Part shown: positions 56,415 to 64,000 of the stretch, piece by piece | Layout: each line of letters begins with the position of its first letter | Numbering within the stretch: the stretch's first letter is position 1 | Virus record (IMG/VR): IMGVR_UViG_3300021957_004906 | Location: 62,001-126,000 of that record | Source: a virus | Strand: one strand, 5' to 3' | Length of the DNA: 64,000 bases | Notes under the pieces: generated by a model | What the model was told of the DNA's origin: nothing | Databases searched by the model: none | Seen by the model: only the letters and a program-made list of their open reading frames with translations | Program-made: the position numbers and the translations under genes

Positions 56415-56926
56415 ATGTTATTACTCGTGTACAAATTGTAGTTGTTATTGAGGGCAAATCTATAAGCGTCATGGATTATTTCTTGTTCATTATAACCTGT
56501 ACTGGTTAAGTTTATAGCACAATCTATTAGTACACTACAATTAAAATGTTGTTGCATTGATTTTATTCCAAGCGGTCTATCTAATATACATCCAGGCAAA
56601 CTAGCACCTGCATACACAAGTTCTGTTGTGTTGTGTTTTACTAAAAATTCAAACACACTATCCTTATCCCAATCAATAATACTGTTGGAATGATCATTTG
56701 TTGTTATTTCAAGCAACAAGTTAGGACTAGTCCACGGCAAATTAGTAGTCTGCCATTGATTTGTAACTAGATCTTTGTGTGTATTATAGCAAGCTAGTAC
56801 AACAGGCCCTTGCCATCTTTTTATTACATTACTTAATCTATTAACAGTTTGTTCTAGTATGTTTTGAAATCTTGTATGCCCAGGATGATATCTATCCCAC
56901 ATATCAATAATTATCAGTGCTTTCAT
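56411..56926 (-). CDS. Isochorismatase-like cysteine hydrolase
   Basis: From the ATG at 56926 the protein has 171 residues: MKALIIIDMWDRYHPGHTRF carries the first catalytic Asp, and ELVYAGASLPGCILDRPLG places the nucleophile C113 as in isochorismatase/nicotinamidase proteins. An earlier ATG at 56974 is rejected because it would include the TATTTATATAAATA promoter palindrome. Family members hydrolyse isochorismate, nicotinamide or related amides; the lysine of the triad is not evident to me. It is the promoter-proximal gene of the minus unit 56926 to 53070. Confidence 0.68.
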   Translation of the reverse strand: MKALIIIDMWDRYHPGHTRFQNILEQTVNRLSNVIKRWQGPVVLACYNTHKDLVTNQWQTTNLPWTSPNLLLEITTNDHSNSIIDWDKDSVFEFLVKHNTTELVYAGASLPGCILDRPLGIKSMQQHFNCSVLIDCAINLTSTGYNEQEIIHDAYRFALNNNYNLYTSNNI

Positions 56927-56949
56927 TGGGTATCCATTAACTACATACT

Positions 56950-56963
56950 TATTTATATAAATA
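56950..56963. promoter_or_regulatory. Palindromic back-to-back late promoter
   Basis: TATTTATATAAATA is a perfect 14-base palindrome containing TATAAATA on the plus strand (56956-56963) and TATAAATA on the minus strand (56950-56957), overlapping by two bases. It lies 23 bases from the minus start at 56926 and 32 bases from the plus start at 56996, so one site can serve both directions. Confidence 0.72.
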
Positions 56964-56995
56964 GTATTTAACATATATAGAGGATCTTTATAATT

Positions 56996-57958
56996 ATGAA
57001 TATGGTAACACTAATATATTCTTGTGGTGATGAAAGTATTTCGCTAGACTATACTTTACAAACAGATCACACTGTAGTAGAAAAATGGTTAAAACTTTGG
57101 AAATTTTATAGAGATACGGGCCATGTAGATTTTGAAATGAATAGTGAGTCACCAACAACTATTAATTCTCTCGACTACTACCATAATGAAGTTTTTGTTA
57201 GATGTCAAAGTTTAGTCAATCAGTACGGTGTCGATATTGTAGAAGGATGGGACAAGCCGCCGTATACTCAGGAAATGCTAAATGTGATTCACGACGATTT
57301 TGCTGAAAATGTAAATATTGTTAATAGTAATGATGACCCTGAATTTAAAAAGATCTTAATTGAATTAAATCATCAGATACACACACTAGAAGCTGCAATG
57401 TCTTCTGGTAATGGACTACAAAGTTATTTAAGAAGTGTATTAAAACAATGGCATGCAGCGGATGATCCGCAAGATTTAAAATACCTAACACAAGATGATC
57501 AAAAATCAAAAAATACTGACTTTACAAAAAAACATTGTTTATTTTTAAGTTATGCCAGTCTGGGTAAAGATTTAGAAATGATATTAAATGATAAACATTT
57601 TCATTTACTTGAAAGACAGGAAATGGTTCCTAAGGAAACTGTAAGCCCGTGGTTTGCTATCTGTGTACCACAATCTGATAATATTATCACTAATACAGAA
57701 CAAACAGATAAAGAAAGAATTGAATGGATGAATAAACTTGCAAAAGAGCATAACATTGCACAATACGGTGTAGACGTTAATCATTGGATACACCGTCCTG
57801 GACGTCATATTATGGGAATAAATCATAATGGATCTCAGAAGGACAGGCAATGGTTTTTGAAGTATGGGCAACAGTGTACACTTGACAAAATAATTTTTGA
57901 CACTGATATTGTTAAAACATCAGTTACATTATCAAATAATACTTATTCTTTCAAATAA
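56996..57958 (+). CDS. Unknown partner protein, family shared with 54371-55351 (pair B)
   Basis: 320 residues, not recognised beyond its paralogue at 54371-55351. The conserved landmarks are LIELNHQIHTLEAAMSSGNG, LFLSYASLGKDLEMILN and VNHWIHRPGRHIMGINHNG. No cysteine cluster, membrane segment or nucleotide-binding loop. AGAGGA lies 13 bases before the ATG; a second ATG at 57002 is possible. It is transcribed alone from the palindromic late promoter and converges on the B12 radical SAM gene with 11 bases between stops. Confidence 0.55.
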   Translation: MNMVTLIYSCGDESISLDYTLQTDHTVVEKWLKLWKFYRDTGHVDFEMNSESPTTINSLDYYHNEVFVRCQSLVNQYGVDIVEGWDKPPYTQEMLNVIHDDFAENVNIVNSNDDPEFKKILIELNHQIHTLEAAMSSGNGLQSYLRSVLKQWHAADDPQDLKYLTQDDQKSKNTDFTKKHCLFLSYASLGKDLEMILNDKHFHLLERQEMVPKETVSPWFAICVPQSDNIITNTEQTDKERIEWMNKLAKEHNIAQYGVDVNHWIHRPGRHIMGINHNGSQKDRQWFLKYGQQCTLDKIIFDTDIVKTSVTLSNNTYSFK

Positions 57959-57969
57959 TAATATACTCT

Positions 57970-59847
57970 CTATACTGACATTTGGGCTGTTTCCAACTCA
58001 TTGGTCCATCCCTTATTTTTGCGAGCAAAGTTCAGAAAAGCTATCCAGTCGCCTTCGAATCGCTCTTGTATATTTTTATTTGTAATCACGTAGTTCGTTT
58101 CTTCTAATTCTAATTTTTTATTTTCTACAATATACTCATATAGGTTAGCATCACATCTGATTACATGTTTGTGTTCGCCTTTTTGTCTCTGAATTTTTTC
58201 CTGAAGATCGATAACTTGACTTAGCATAGGGTCAAATTTATCCAACAAGCTATTTGCAACTTCATAAACTTCTTTAAAGAATTTTGCTCTACGGTATTGT
58301 CCAATATCTACTAATACTTCTCCGTATATAAATCCTGCTATAAAGTATTGGAATTGTAAATCTGCAGCATGTTTCCCCCATTTTTGTAGGTGCGGGTAAT
58401 AGACACTGTCTTCGTTATTCAAGAATGTTTCTAGTAAAGCCTCATAGAAATCTTTTTGTTCAATGTTATGATACTTTTCTAAGTAACGACTAAGAAGATG
58501 CGTAAATCCGTTTGCTTCGAGTTTGTTTGTTAACCAGGTCCACAACCACACACGACTCATCATGTTTTCTGGCATAGTACGTGTGCCTACAACCATATCT
58601 TGCCATTCGTCTACATAGTTACTAAAATAACTTTTTACTTTCTTTGTGATAATTCCATATTTCTCTTTATATACAGGATCATTCATTTCACTATTTTGCA
58701 ACAATGCAAGTGGATAACTTTCCACAATGAAATCATCTTTTAGTAGTTGGCAAATACCTTCCTTCCAACTTTCGTATGTTTCTTCCGGCAATCCAACAAT
58801 CATCTCAGTACTAACACTAATACCAATCTTACGTGCATCATCTACAATATTATCCAGTTGCTCACCATTTAGGTTTGTGCGTTTAATAGCTTTAAGTACA
58901 TCAGGGTTCATACTTTGTAAGCTAGCAGTAAATCTACGCATCATACCAGCATTTAACAATTTGCTTGCCATCTCTACTGTTGCCTGATTGTTATTTTTAT
59001 TCCAGTTTGTATCAAATATTTCTGGGAAACCATATTTTTCTTTTGTAGCAATAAGCATATCAGTAATAGCCATATCACGTTCTTTAAATATGCCAAAGTT
59101 AGCATCAGTGTTGTTGATGTATTCAATTTTGTTTTCAGCAAACCATTTAACTTCTGCTTCAATTCTTGTTATATCGAACTTCTTAACTTTACTAAATGTA
59201 GTACCTCCCCAATCACAGAACGTACACATGAATGGACACCCTCTGTTAGTTTCAATAATACCGTTTAATATCATATCATCACGATTGCTGTACTTGGCTA
59301 TAATGTCATCGAATAATCCAGTTAAGTATGGACTGGGTACATTAGTTAAGTCATTGACTCTGACACTTTTACCTGTTGTAATTCTTTCACCATTGCGGTT
59401 AATACTAATACCAGGTACTTTCTCTTCATCTTGTTCGCCTATAAAACTTTTAAGAAGCCCGAGAAAACTAATTTCTCCCTCTTGGTGTATAAGATAATCA
59501 ATATATGGTTTGTTTTTAAAATATTCTATATCACTGTCCGGTGCATTTGCGCCACCGACAATAATCTTACATTCTGGCCAACGTGCTTTAACTTTCTTAG
59601 CAAACTCTTCATTATAATTAGTATTCCATATATAACTACTAAGTCCTAGAACAGCAGGATCTTCCATATTATTGACTATAGTATCAAGATCATCTTTTAA
59701 AAAATAAAGTTCTTTCAATTGATAATTTTCTTTAACTACTGGATCATTTGATGCGTAACACCATACTACACCAACACTGTAGGGAAAGTAATAATATTTA
59801 GAACCAGGTAGTTCTAAACTCATCTGACTGAGATAAACGTTTTTCAT
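57970..59847 (-). CDS. B12-binding-type radical SAM protein
   Basis: 625 residues. About 1-160 is a Rossmann-like B12-binding-type domain (IIVGGANAPDSDIEYFKNKP, DYLIHQEGE), followed by the core C204-x3-C208-x2-C211 (RGCPFMCTFC) and typical TIM-barrel segments FTASLQSMNPDVLKAIKRTN and EMIVGLPEETYESWKEG. The order and the final DUF-like helical region (440-600) match the large class that includes anaerobic cyclase and methyltransferases. The base-off DxHxxG motif is absent in the N-terminal domain, so cobalamin binding, if any, is base-on or lost. Its ATG lies one base after the UDP-sugar dehydrogenase stop. Confidence 0.85.
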   Translation of the reverse strand: MKNVYLSQMSLELPGSKYYYFPYSVGVVWCYASNDPVVKENYQLKELYFLKDDLDTIVNNMEDPAVLGLSSYIWNTNYNEEFAKKVKARWPECKIIVGGANAPDSDIEYFKNKPYIDYLIHQEGEISFLGLLKSFIGEQDEEKVPGISINRNGERITTGKSVRVNDLTNVPSPYLTGLFDDIIAKYSNRDDMILNGIIETNRGCPFMCTFCDWGGTTFSKVKKFDITRIEAEVKWFAENKIEYINNTDANFGIFKERDMAITDMLIATKEKYGFPEIFDTNWNKNNNQATVEMASKLLNAGMMRRFTASLQSMNPDVLKAIKRTNLNGEQLDNIVDDARKIGISVSTEMIVGLPEETYESWKEGICQLLKDDFIVESYPLALLQNSEMNDPVYKEKYGIITKKVKSYFSNYVDEWQDMVVGTRTMPENMMSRVWLWTWLTNKLEANGFTHLLSRYLEKYHNIEQKDFYEALLETFLNNEDSVYYPHLQKWGKHAADLQFQYFIAGFIYGEVLVDIGQYRRAKFFKEVYEVANSLLDKFDPMLSQVIDLQEKIQRQKGEHKHVIRCDANLYEYIVENKKLELEETNYVITNKNIQERFEGDWIAFLNFARKNKGWTNELETAQMSV

Positions 59848-59848
59848 A

Positions 59849-61084
59849 CTAGTTATTTATTTCCCTGGAATTTCCATAATGTATAACTGTACAAGTATCG
59901 CTTTGGAACTTACGCCATGGGTCAACTACAATACTACCGTCTGGAATATCACAATATAATTTATCTTCTTGTAATTTACCAGTATATTCGTATGTGATAC
60001 TAGCACTATGTGCAAGCAAAAACACGCAAGGACCAGTGGGTTTATAATAGTCGTCTGTTTGCGGATCAACATAATTTATATCACTGATACCTGCTTGTGC
60101 TACATAATGTCCTACTAGTTTGCTATAGCTGCCTTCTTGATATGGTACATTTGGTTTGTATGCTTTTCCGTGTATAACCACTGGCATGCGATGCAATTTT
60201 GCTAGATGTGCAACAGATTTAGCCATATTTTGTGCTTGAATTTCTCTAGCATTCATAATGCTATCAAATAAGTCGTAACCTAAATCTAATTTTTCTGCCA
60301 TATAACGTAGTGCGATATTATCTCTTGGATGACATGCACCACCGTCGCCCATTCCTGCTGTCATAAATTGTTTACCCATAATTCTCATATCACTTTCAGC
60401 AAGTGCTTTTGTGACAACGTCTACATTAATATTTCCTTGCTTTTCTGCAACATCTTGTATCATATTAACTAGCCCTAACTTAGCACTAATAAATGTGTTA
60501 TAAAATACTTTGATACATTCACACTCGTCCCATGTACCTATTACGTAGCGTGGATTGTTTTCCATTATAGTCTTGTAGAAGTCTACTAATTTTTTTGCAT
60601 CGCCTGTTTCACTTCCGTCTTCTGTGCCAATCATAACCATTTCGGGATTTACCATATCCCATGCTACACTGCCCATTGCAATTAAATATGGATTGTATAT
60701 AAATCTTGTATTTGGAACGAGATCGATAAATTCTCTTCTTGTTGTTCCAGGCAATACTGTACTAATTAGGATTAATAATTGATCTTTGTTCATGTATTTG
60801 TTAGCTTCTGCTAAACACTGTTTAACAATATCGTAACTAAAATCTTTTGGATCCAAGTGTGCAGTAGGTGCATCTCCATCATACTTAGGATCATGTGGTG
60901 TTGGAACAGCAACAAATACAATATCTTTACCTTGTGTAACTTCTTTAATAGTTTCCACAGTTTTAATAATATCACTATGTCTAGATGATATATCGTAACC
61001 AACCACATAATGACCTTTTTTAGCTATTGCTTCTGCACAAGGCATACCTAGTTTACCAACCCCTATAAACCCAACATTTGACAT
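59849..61084 (-). CDS. UDP-glucose/GDP-mannose 6-dehydrogenase family protein
   Basis: 411 residues. GFIGVGKLGMPCAEAIAKKG is the N-terminal NAD loop; FVAVPTPHD and STVLPGTTR follow; NPYLIAMGSVAWDMVNPEMV is the substrate lip; GMGDGGACHPRDN contains the catalytic cysteine C251; VIHGKAYKPNVPYQEGS is the UDP-binding domain. Family members oxidise the sugar C6 alcohol to a carboxylate, giving UDP-glucuronate or GDP-mannuronate. It therefore supplies an acidic sugar nucleotide, matching the GT genes and the phosphomannomutase-like HAD protein. First gene of the minus unit, with a late-type box upstream. Confidence 0.88.
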   Translation of the reverse strand: MSNVGFIGVGKLGMPCAEAIAKKGHYVVGYDISSRHSDIIKTVETIKEVTQGKDIVFVAVPTPHDPKYDGDAPTAHLDPKDFSYDIVKQCLAEANKYMNKDQLLILISTVLPGTTRREFIDLVPNTRFIYNPYLIAMGSVAWDMVNPEMVMIGTEDGSETGDAKKLVDFYKTIMENNPRYVIGTWDECECIKVFYNTFISAKLGLVNMIQDVAEKQGNINVDVVTKALAESDMRIMGKQFMTAGMGDGGACHPRDNIALRYMAEKLDLGYDLFDSIMNAREIQAQNMAKSVAHLAKLHRMPVVIHGKAYKPNVPYQEGSYSKLVGHYVAQAGISDINYVDPQTDDYYKPTGPCVFLLAHSASITYEYTGKLQEDKLYCDIPDGSIVVDPWRKFQSDTCTVIHYGNSREINN

Positions 61085-61119
61085 TTTGTAAAAAATCCTT
61101 TATTATATACGTACATAAG

Positions 61120-61127
61120 TATTTATG
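61120..61127 (-). promoter_or_regulatory. Late-promoter-like box for the dehydrogenase gene
   Basis: CATAAATA on the minus strand, 35 bases before the start at 61084. The plus strand has CATAAGTA at 61114-61121, so CATAAGTATTTATG is an imperfect palindrome resembling the back-to-back promoter at 56950-56963. Confidence 0.5.
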
Positions 61128-61146
61128 TAACCTTAAGAGAGAAATA

Positions 61147-61800
61147 ATGAATTCCAAATCACCGTTACTTCCTATTGAGCTATACGGAATGCCAATGAAA
61201 ATTAACATACAAGATGTATTATTTTGGATGGATGCGATTCGCGATAGTGATGACCGATATCGCACACTTGAAAGTTTTTGGAAGGGCCAAGTTAATAGTA
61301 AAATATGGTTAGCTGAGAACCTAGTAGGGTTTGTGCCTGTCAGACCGTTAGATATTGTTATATACGGTGGGTGGAATGGAGTACTTGCAAGTATATTATT
61401 TAACTCTAATATTAATATAAACACAATTAAAAGTGTAGATATAGATCCTGTGTGTGAAGAAATTGCAAACACAGTAAATACACTTTATTTGGATCAAGGA
61501 AAATTTAGTGCAATAACCGCAGATATGACAACATTTGTAGATAAGACTGCTGATGTTGTTGTAAATACTAGCTGCGAACATATTACACAAGAACAATACG
61601 ATCAATGGTTAAGTAATCAACCAGATCATGCTACTATTGTATTGCAAAGTAATAATTATATTGACTTGGATGAGCATATTAGATGCTGTACAGATTTAAA
61701 GGAATTTATGCACATAAGTAATATTAATACTTATTTGTGTAAAACATTACCCACATTAAAGTATGATCGTTATATGTTAATAGGAAAAAAGAAAGTGTAG
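61147..61800 (+). CDS. Class I SAM-dependent methyltransferase
   Basis: 217 residues from ATG 61147, chosen over 61078 because AAGAGAG lies just upstream and the earlier ATG would read across the divergent promoter. DIVIYGGWNGVLASILFN is motif I, IKSVDIDPVCEEIANTVN is motif II, and VVVNTSCEHI is the motif IV strand. Short Rossmann methyltransferases like this act on small molecules or sugars. The downstream gene follows by 7 bases, so it belongs with the sugar genes that follow. The substrate cannot be told. Confidence 0.72.
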   Translation: MNSKSPLLPIELYGMPMKINIQDVLFWMDAIRDSDDRYRTLESFWKGQVNSKIWLAENLVGFVPVRPLDIVIYGGWNGVLASILFNSNININTIKSVDIDPVCEEIANTVNTLYLDQGKFSAITADMTTFVDKTADVVVNTSCEHITQEQYDQWLSNQPDHATIVLQSNNYIDLDEHIRCCTDLKEFMHISNINTYLCKTLPTLKYDRYMLIGKKKV

Positions 61801-61807
61801 GCAAAAT

Positions 61808-62437
61808 ATGCAATTAAGTTTAAGTTATATATGTGATAGCTGGATTAATATTAGAAACACCCATAACGATCTGTCTAGAAGTTTTGCAAAAGGATCAGTA
61901 GGATTACACATGGACTTTATGGATGGCAGTTTTGTTCCTAGATTAGGATGTCACCCTGAAGCTATAGATGAAGCTAGAAAACATTTTGCAGAACACATAG
62001 ATGTGCATGCCATGATAACATGTAATAATCCTGCATGGGATGCAATACTGAATAGCAGCGCAGATGTTATATTTGCACACTATGAAAGTTTTCACAGTGA
62101 ACAACATTGTGTTGACTTCTTAAGTCAAGACCCAAGACTTAAATTAGCATTTAAGCCATACCACACAGTACAAAAAATGGATAATATATGTGATAGATTG
62201 GATGTAGACTCTTTTTTGCTTATGGCGTATAACCCAGGAATTAAAGTACAAAATAGCTTCTTTGACTTGGATAAATTGACAGATACGCAAAGACATGTTA
62301 CAATAGACGGTGGTGTAACATATGAAACATATGAGCGTTTTAAAAATCAAGACAACATTCGGTTAATAGCAGGAAGTAAAATAATATTCAATGAAGACTA
62401 TACACAAAACATGCAAAAACTTACTTATTCCATGTAG
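61808..62437 (+). CDS. Ribulose-phosphate 3-epimerase-like protein
   Basis: 209 residues with the RPE barrel landmarks: the phosphate-site strand LHMDFMDGSFVPRLG (metal-binding H, D and the catalytic D), IDVHAMITCNNP, MAYNPGIKVQNSF and TIDGGVTYETYERF, then RLIAGSKIIF. Classical RPE interconverts ribulose-5-P and xylulose-5-P; related proteins in capsule clusters act on other ketose phosphates. The 46-base overlap with the next gene implies coupling to the nucleotidyltransferase-kinase, so a sugar-phosphate precursor role is likely. Confidence 0.82.
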   Translation: MQLSLSYICDSWINIRNTHNDLSRSFAKGSVGLHMDFMDGSFVPRLGCHPEAIDEARKHFAEHIDVHAMITCNNPAWDAILNSSADVIFAHYESFHSEQHCVDFLSQDPRLKLAFKPYHTVQKMDNICDRLDVDSFLLMAYNPGIKVQNSFFDLDKLTDTQRHVTIDGGVTYETYERFKNQDNIRLIAGSKIIFNEDYTQNMQKLTYSM

Positions 62438-63791
62438 TGGGCCTGGTACTAGGAGTGCTGGCTATACCAAATTTCATAAAACATTAAATCGTGTTGGACC
62501 ATATGCTGTAATAGATCATATTATTGCTAGCTATACTGACATAGATACAATATATATTACTCTTGGGTATGAAGGTGATCGAGTACGTGAATACTTGACA
62601 CATGCTGGATATAAAAATATAGAATTTATCGAAATAGCAAACTGGAACAGTGGCCAAATTGCTAGCTTTAAACAAATACCTGAGTATGTATTTGATAAGC
62701 CATTTTACTATAACGCATGTGACAATTGGAGTACATTGGTTCCTCTGGTTGATGAAAATACTTGGTTCGTATGTTATCCAGAAAATAGTGAATATTATGA
62801 TTCAGATAACTGCTCAGTGTATAGCGGCATAAGTTTTATAAAAGACAGTAAAGATTATTATCGCATACTCCAAGACAGCAATCATAGTCGTAATGATTTA
62901 TTGATATTAAAAGAGCTCAACAACTTAAATGAGCATGCATTAGATACTTGGTATGATGTAGGAAACAGAGAAAGCAGTAGCGGAGCGTTTACTCATTTTG
63001 AGGATGAATTTTTAGTTCTTGATAAGTCACATCAAGAAGTATATAAAGTAAATGACAGAATAATTAAACTGTTTAGTACGGAAACTAATATTAATGTAAC
63101 AAATACTACATTTCCACATCCATCACCAGTAATATGTACACCAACGTCATTAAGTTATGAATTTGTTAATGGAGATGTTAATCCGTATAATGGAAATTAT
63201 GATAGAATCTACAACAACTTAGAAAATTTATGGACATATTGTTTAAACAACAATGTAGTTGTTAATAATAAAGAATTGTGGCAAGATAAGACTTGGCAAC
63301 GTTTTGAAATGATGTGCGATCAAGACGAGAAGTATGGCGGCGTATTAGACATTAATGGTGTTAATGTCGATTGTACTCGTCTAGTTGAATCAATTAATTG
63401 GGATATACTTAATAATGGGATACTAGGACCATGTCATGGGGATCTTGTATTAGACAATATCGTTGTAACACCAGATAGTATAAATTATATAGACCATCGT
63501 GCTGGCGTAGTCAATGACATATTTTATGATATCTGTAAATTTTATCATAGCTTATGGCTGCACAATATTAACTTAAATCATATGGTAACTGATGGAGTTA
63601 CTGTTACTGAAAAAGACTTAATACGTTTAAATAAATTCAGAGATTCAGATATTTACAAAAATAACTGGCAAAAAATTGAACTGGGTGTAGGTGCCATATG
63701 GTTGTCAATGGCACCATTAAATGTTGATGCTCAGTTAAATCATCAATTATTTTTGTGGTCAATGCAGCATTTGCACAAATATAGTACGTAA
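62391..63791 (+). CDS. Bifunctional nucleotidyltransferase-kinase (NTP transferase plus APH-like)
   Basis: 466 residues in two parts. Residues about 10-220 are a sugar-1-phosphate nucleotidyltransferase (GT-A fold): LLIPCSGPGTRSAGYTKFHK holds the NTP loop and basic residue, and VIDHIIASYTDIDTIYITLG fits the following helix and strand. About 220-466 is an aminoglycoside/choline-kinase-like domain with the Brenner-type loop HGDLVLDN (H349-D351-N356) and IDHRAG in the metal-binding position. Fusions of this type phosphorylate a sugar or alcohol and then activate it with a nucleotide. It is read from ATG 62391, overlapping the epimerase gene by 47 bases; no other start precedes the NTP loop. Confidence 0.72.
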   Translation: MKTIHKTCKNLLIPCSGPGTRSAGYTKFHKTLNRVGPYAVIDHIIASYTDIDTIYITLGYEGDRVREYLTHAGYKNIEFIEIANWNSGQIASFKQIPEYVFDKPFYYNACDNWSTLVPLVDENTWFVCYPENSEYYDSDNCSVYSGISFIKDSKDYYRILQDSNHSRNDLLILKELNNLNEHALDTWYDVGNRESSSGAFTHFEDEFLVLDKSHQEVYKVNDRIIKLFSTETNINVTNTTFPHPSPVICTPTSLSYEFVNGDVNPYNGNYDRIYNNLENLWTYCLNNNVVVNNKELWQDKTWQRFEMMCDQDEKYGGVLDINGVNVDCTRLVESINWDILNNGILGPCHGDLVLDNIVVTPDSINYIDHRAGVVNDIFYDICKFYHSLWLHNINLNHMVTDGVTVTEKDLIRLNKFRDSDIYKNNWQKIELGVGAIWLSMAPLNVDAQLNHQLFLWSMQHLHKYST

Positions 63792-63816
63792 TCTTGCCTT
63801 TTTATATTGACTCATG

Positions 63817-63825
63817 TGTTATAAT
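63817..63825 (+). promoter_or_regulatory. Extended -10 sigma70-like promoter
   Basis: TGTTATAAT is an extended -10 (TG-n-TATAAT) about 65 bases before the ATG at 63891. A good -35 at the right spacing is not obvious. It lies in the 99-base gap after the nucleotidyltransferase-kinase gene. Confidence 0.5.
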
Positions 63826-63890
63826 ACTGTACAACGAAGACATCTAAACTTTAAACAACAATTTTTTAATTGGAGCAGAAGAGAATATAA

Positions 63891-64000
63891 ATGATGACAC
63901 TAATGACAACCAATAAAGCTAATACTATTAAAACAAGTCCATATGCAGACATTATTAATAGTTCATATCATACAGATGAAGATCATTTTGTAACTATTGG
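63891..64000 (+). CDS. Start of an unknown gene, cut by the window edge
   Basis: The frame is open from ATG 63891 to the window end (36 codons; MMTLMTTNKANTIKTSPYAD). GGAGCAGAAGAG lies upstream, so the first, second or fourth methionine-type start is possible. Hydrophilic, not recognised. It probably begins an early-expressed unit given the extended -10 promoter before it. Confidence 0.5.
   Translation, partial: MMTLMTTNKANTIKTSPYADIINSSYHTDEDHFVTI

Noticed and set aside
56927-56974. Longer isochorismatase-like protein from ATG 56974
   Set aside because: It would translate through the palindromic late promoter; the ATG at 56926 begins exactly at the conserved strand ALIIIDMWD.
61078-61146. 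N-terminal extension of the methyltransferase from ATG 61078
   Set aside because: It overlaps the divergent dehydrogenase start and its promoter box; ATG 61147 has a good AAGAGAG site.

Overview
The window is a piece of the genome of a T4-like contractile-tailed phage (myovirus). It encodes recognisable T4-type genes: portal gp20, tape measure gp29, chaperone-type gp26, late sigma factor gp55, the gp46/gp47 recombination nuclease, and baseplate proteins gp48/54, gp53, gp5, gp25 and gp6. T4-style late promoters (TATAAATA and close variants) lie in several intergenic gaps. The DNA is strongly AT-rich by eye (not counted). The gene set resembles marine phages of the cyanophage/pelagimyophage type; a low-GC marine host such as SAR11 is an inference, not something the sequence proves. 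There is no integrase, repressor or plasmid function, so nothing suggests lysogeny.

Layout. 48-3602 (minus): portal and tape measure. 3662-4737 (plus): gp26 and a downstream reading frame that appears to be joined to it by -1 ribosomal frameshifting at a T9 run. 4738-5208: a 470-base gap with no gene and several inverted repeats, probably a structured RNA. 5209-11174 (minus): replication/recombination and early genes (gp55, gp47, gp46, a 67-residue protein, a phosphomannomutase-like HAD phosphatase, an SGNH protein, a GIY-YIG nuclease), with sigma70-like promoters. 11280-35945 (plus): nucleotidyltransferase, tail-tube cap, gp53, a hub protein carrying an M15-type peptidase domain, gp5 without a lysozyme domain, a separate lysozyme-like protein, gp25, gp6, a 3745-residue baseplate/tail protein, and tail-fibre-type proteins.

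36010-53049 (plus) is an accessory island. It starts at a near-consensus sigma70 promoter (TTGACA, 17 bases, TATAGT) and runs almost gap-free through three glycosyltransferase-like genes, two unknowns, eight consecutive radical SAM paralogues with an N-terminal twitch-type cysteine domain, an SGNH protein and a ninth radical SAM protein with a C-terminal SPASM-type domain. 53070-61084 (mostly minus) holds two glycosyltransferase-like genes, two paralogous unknown partner proteins, an isochorismatase-like hydrolase, a tenth radical SAM protein (B12-binding type) and a UDP-sugar dehydrogenase. 61147-63791 (plus) holds a methyltransferase, a ribulose-phosphate-3-epimerase-like protein and a nucleotidyltransferase-kinase fusion. 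The window ends inside a gene starting at 63891.

How it may work together. The first 36 kb builds and times the virion in T4 fashion. The remaining 28 kb looks like a phage-borne sugar-nucleotide and glycan-transfer programme combined with an unusually large battery of radical SAM enzymes. The tandem array of eight paralogous N-twitch radical SAM enzymes, tied to glycosyltransferases and possibly expressed from its own early promoter, is the best candidate for an undescribed system. Its substrate is unknown: host surface glycan, host or phage protein side chains, or the phage's own tail fibres are all possible.
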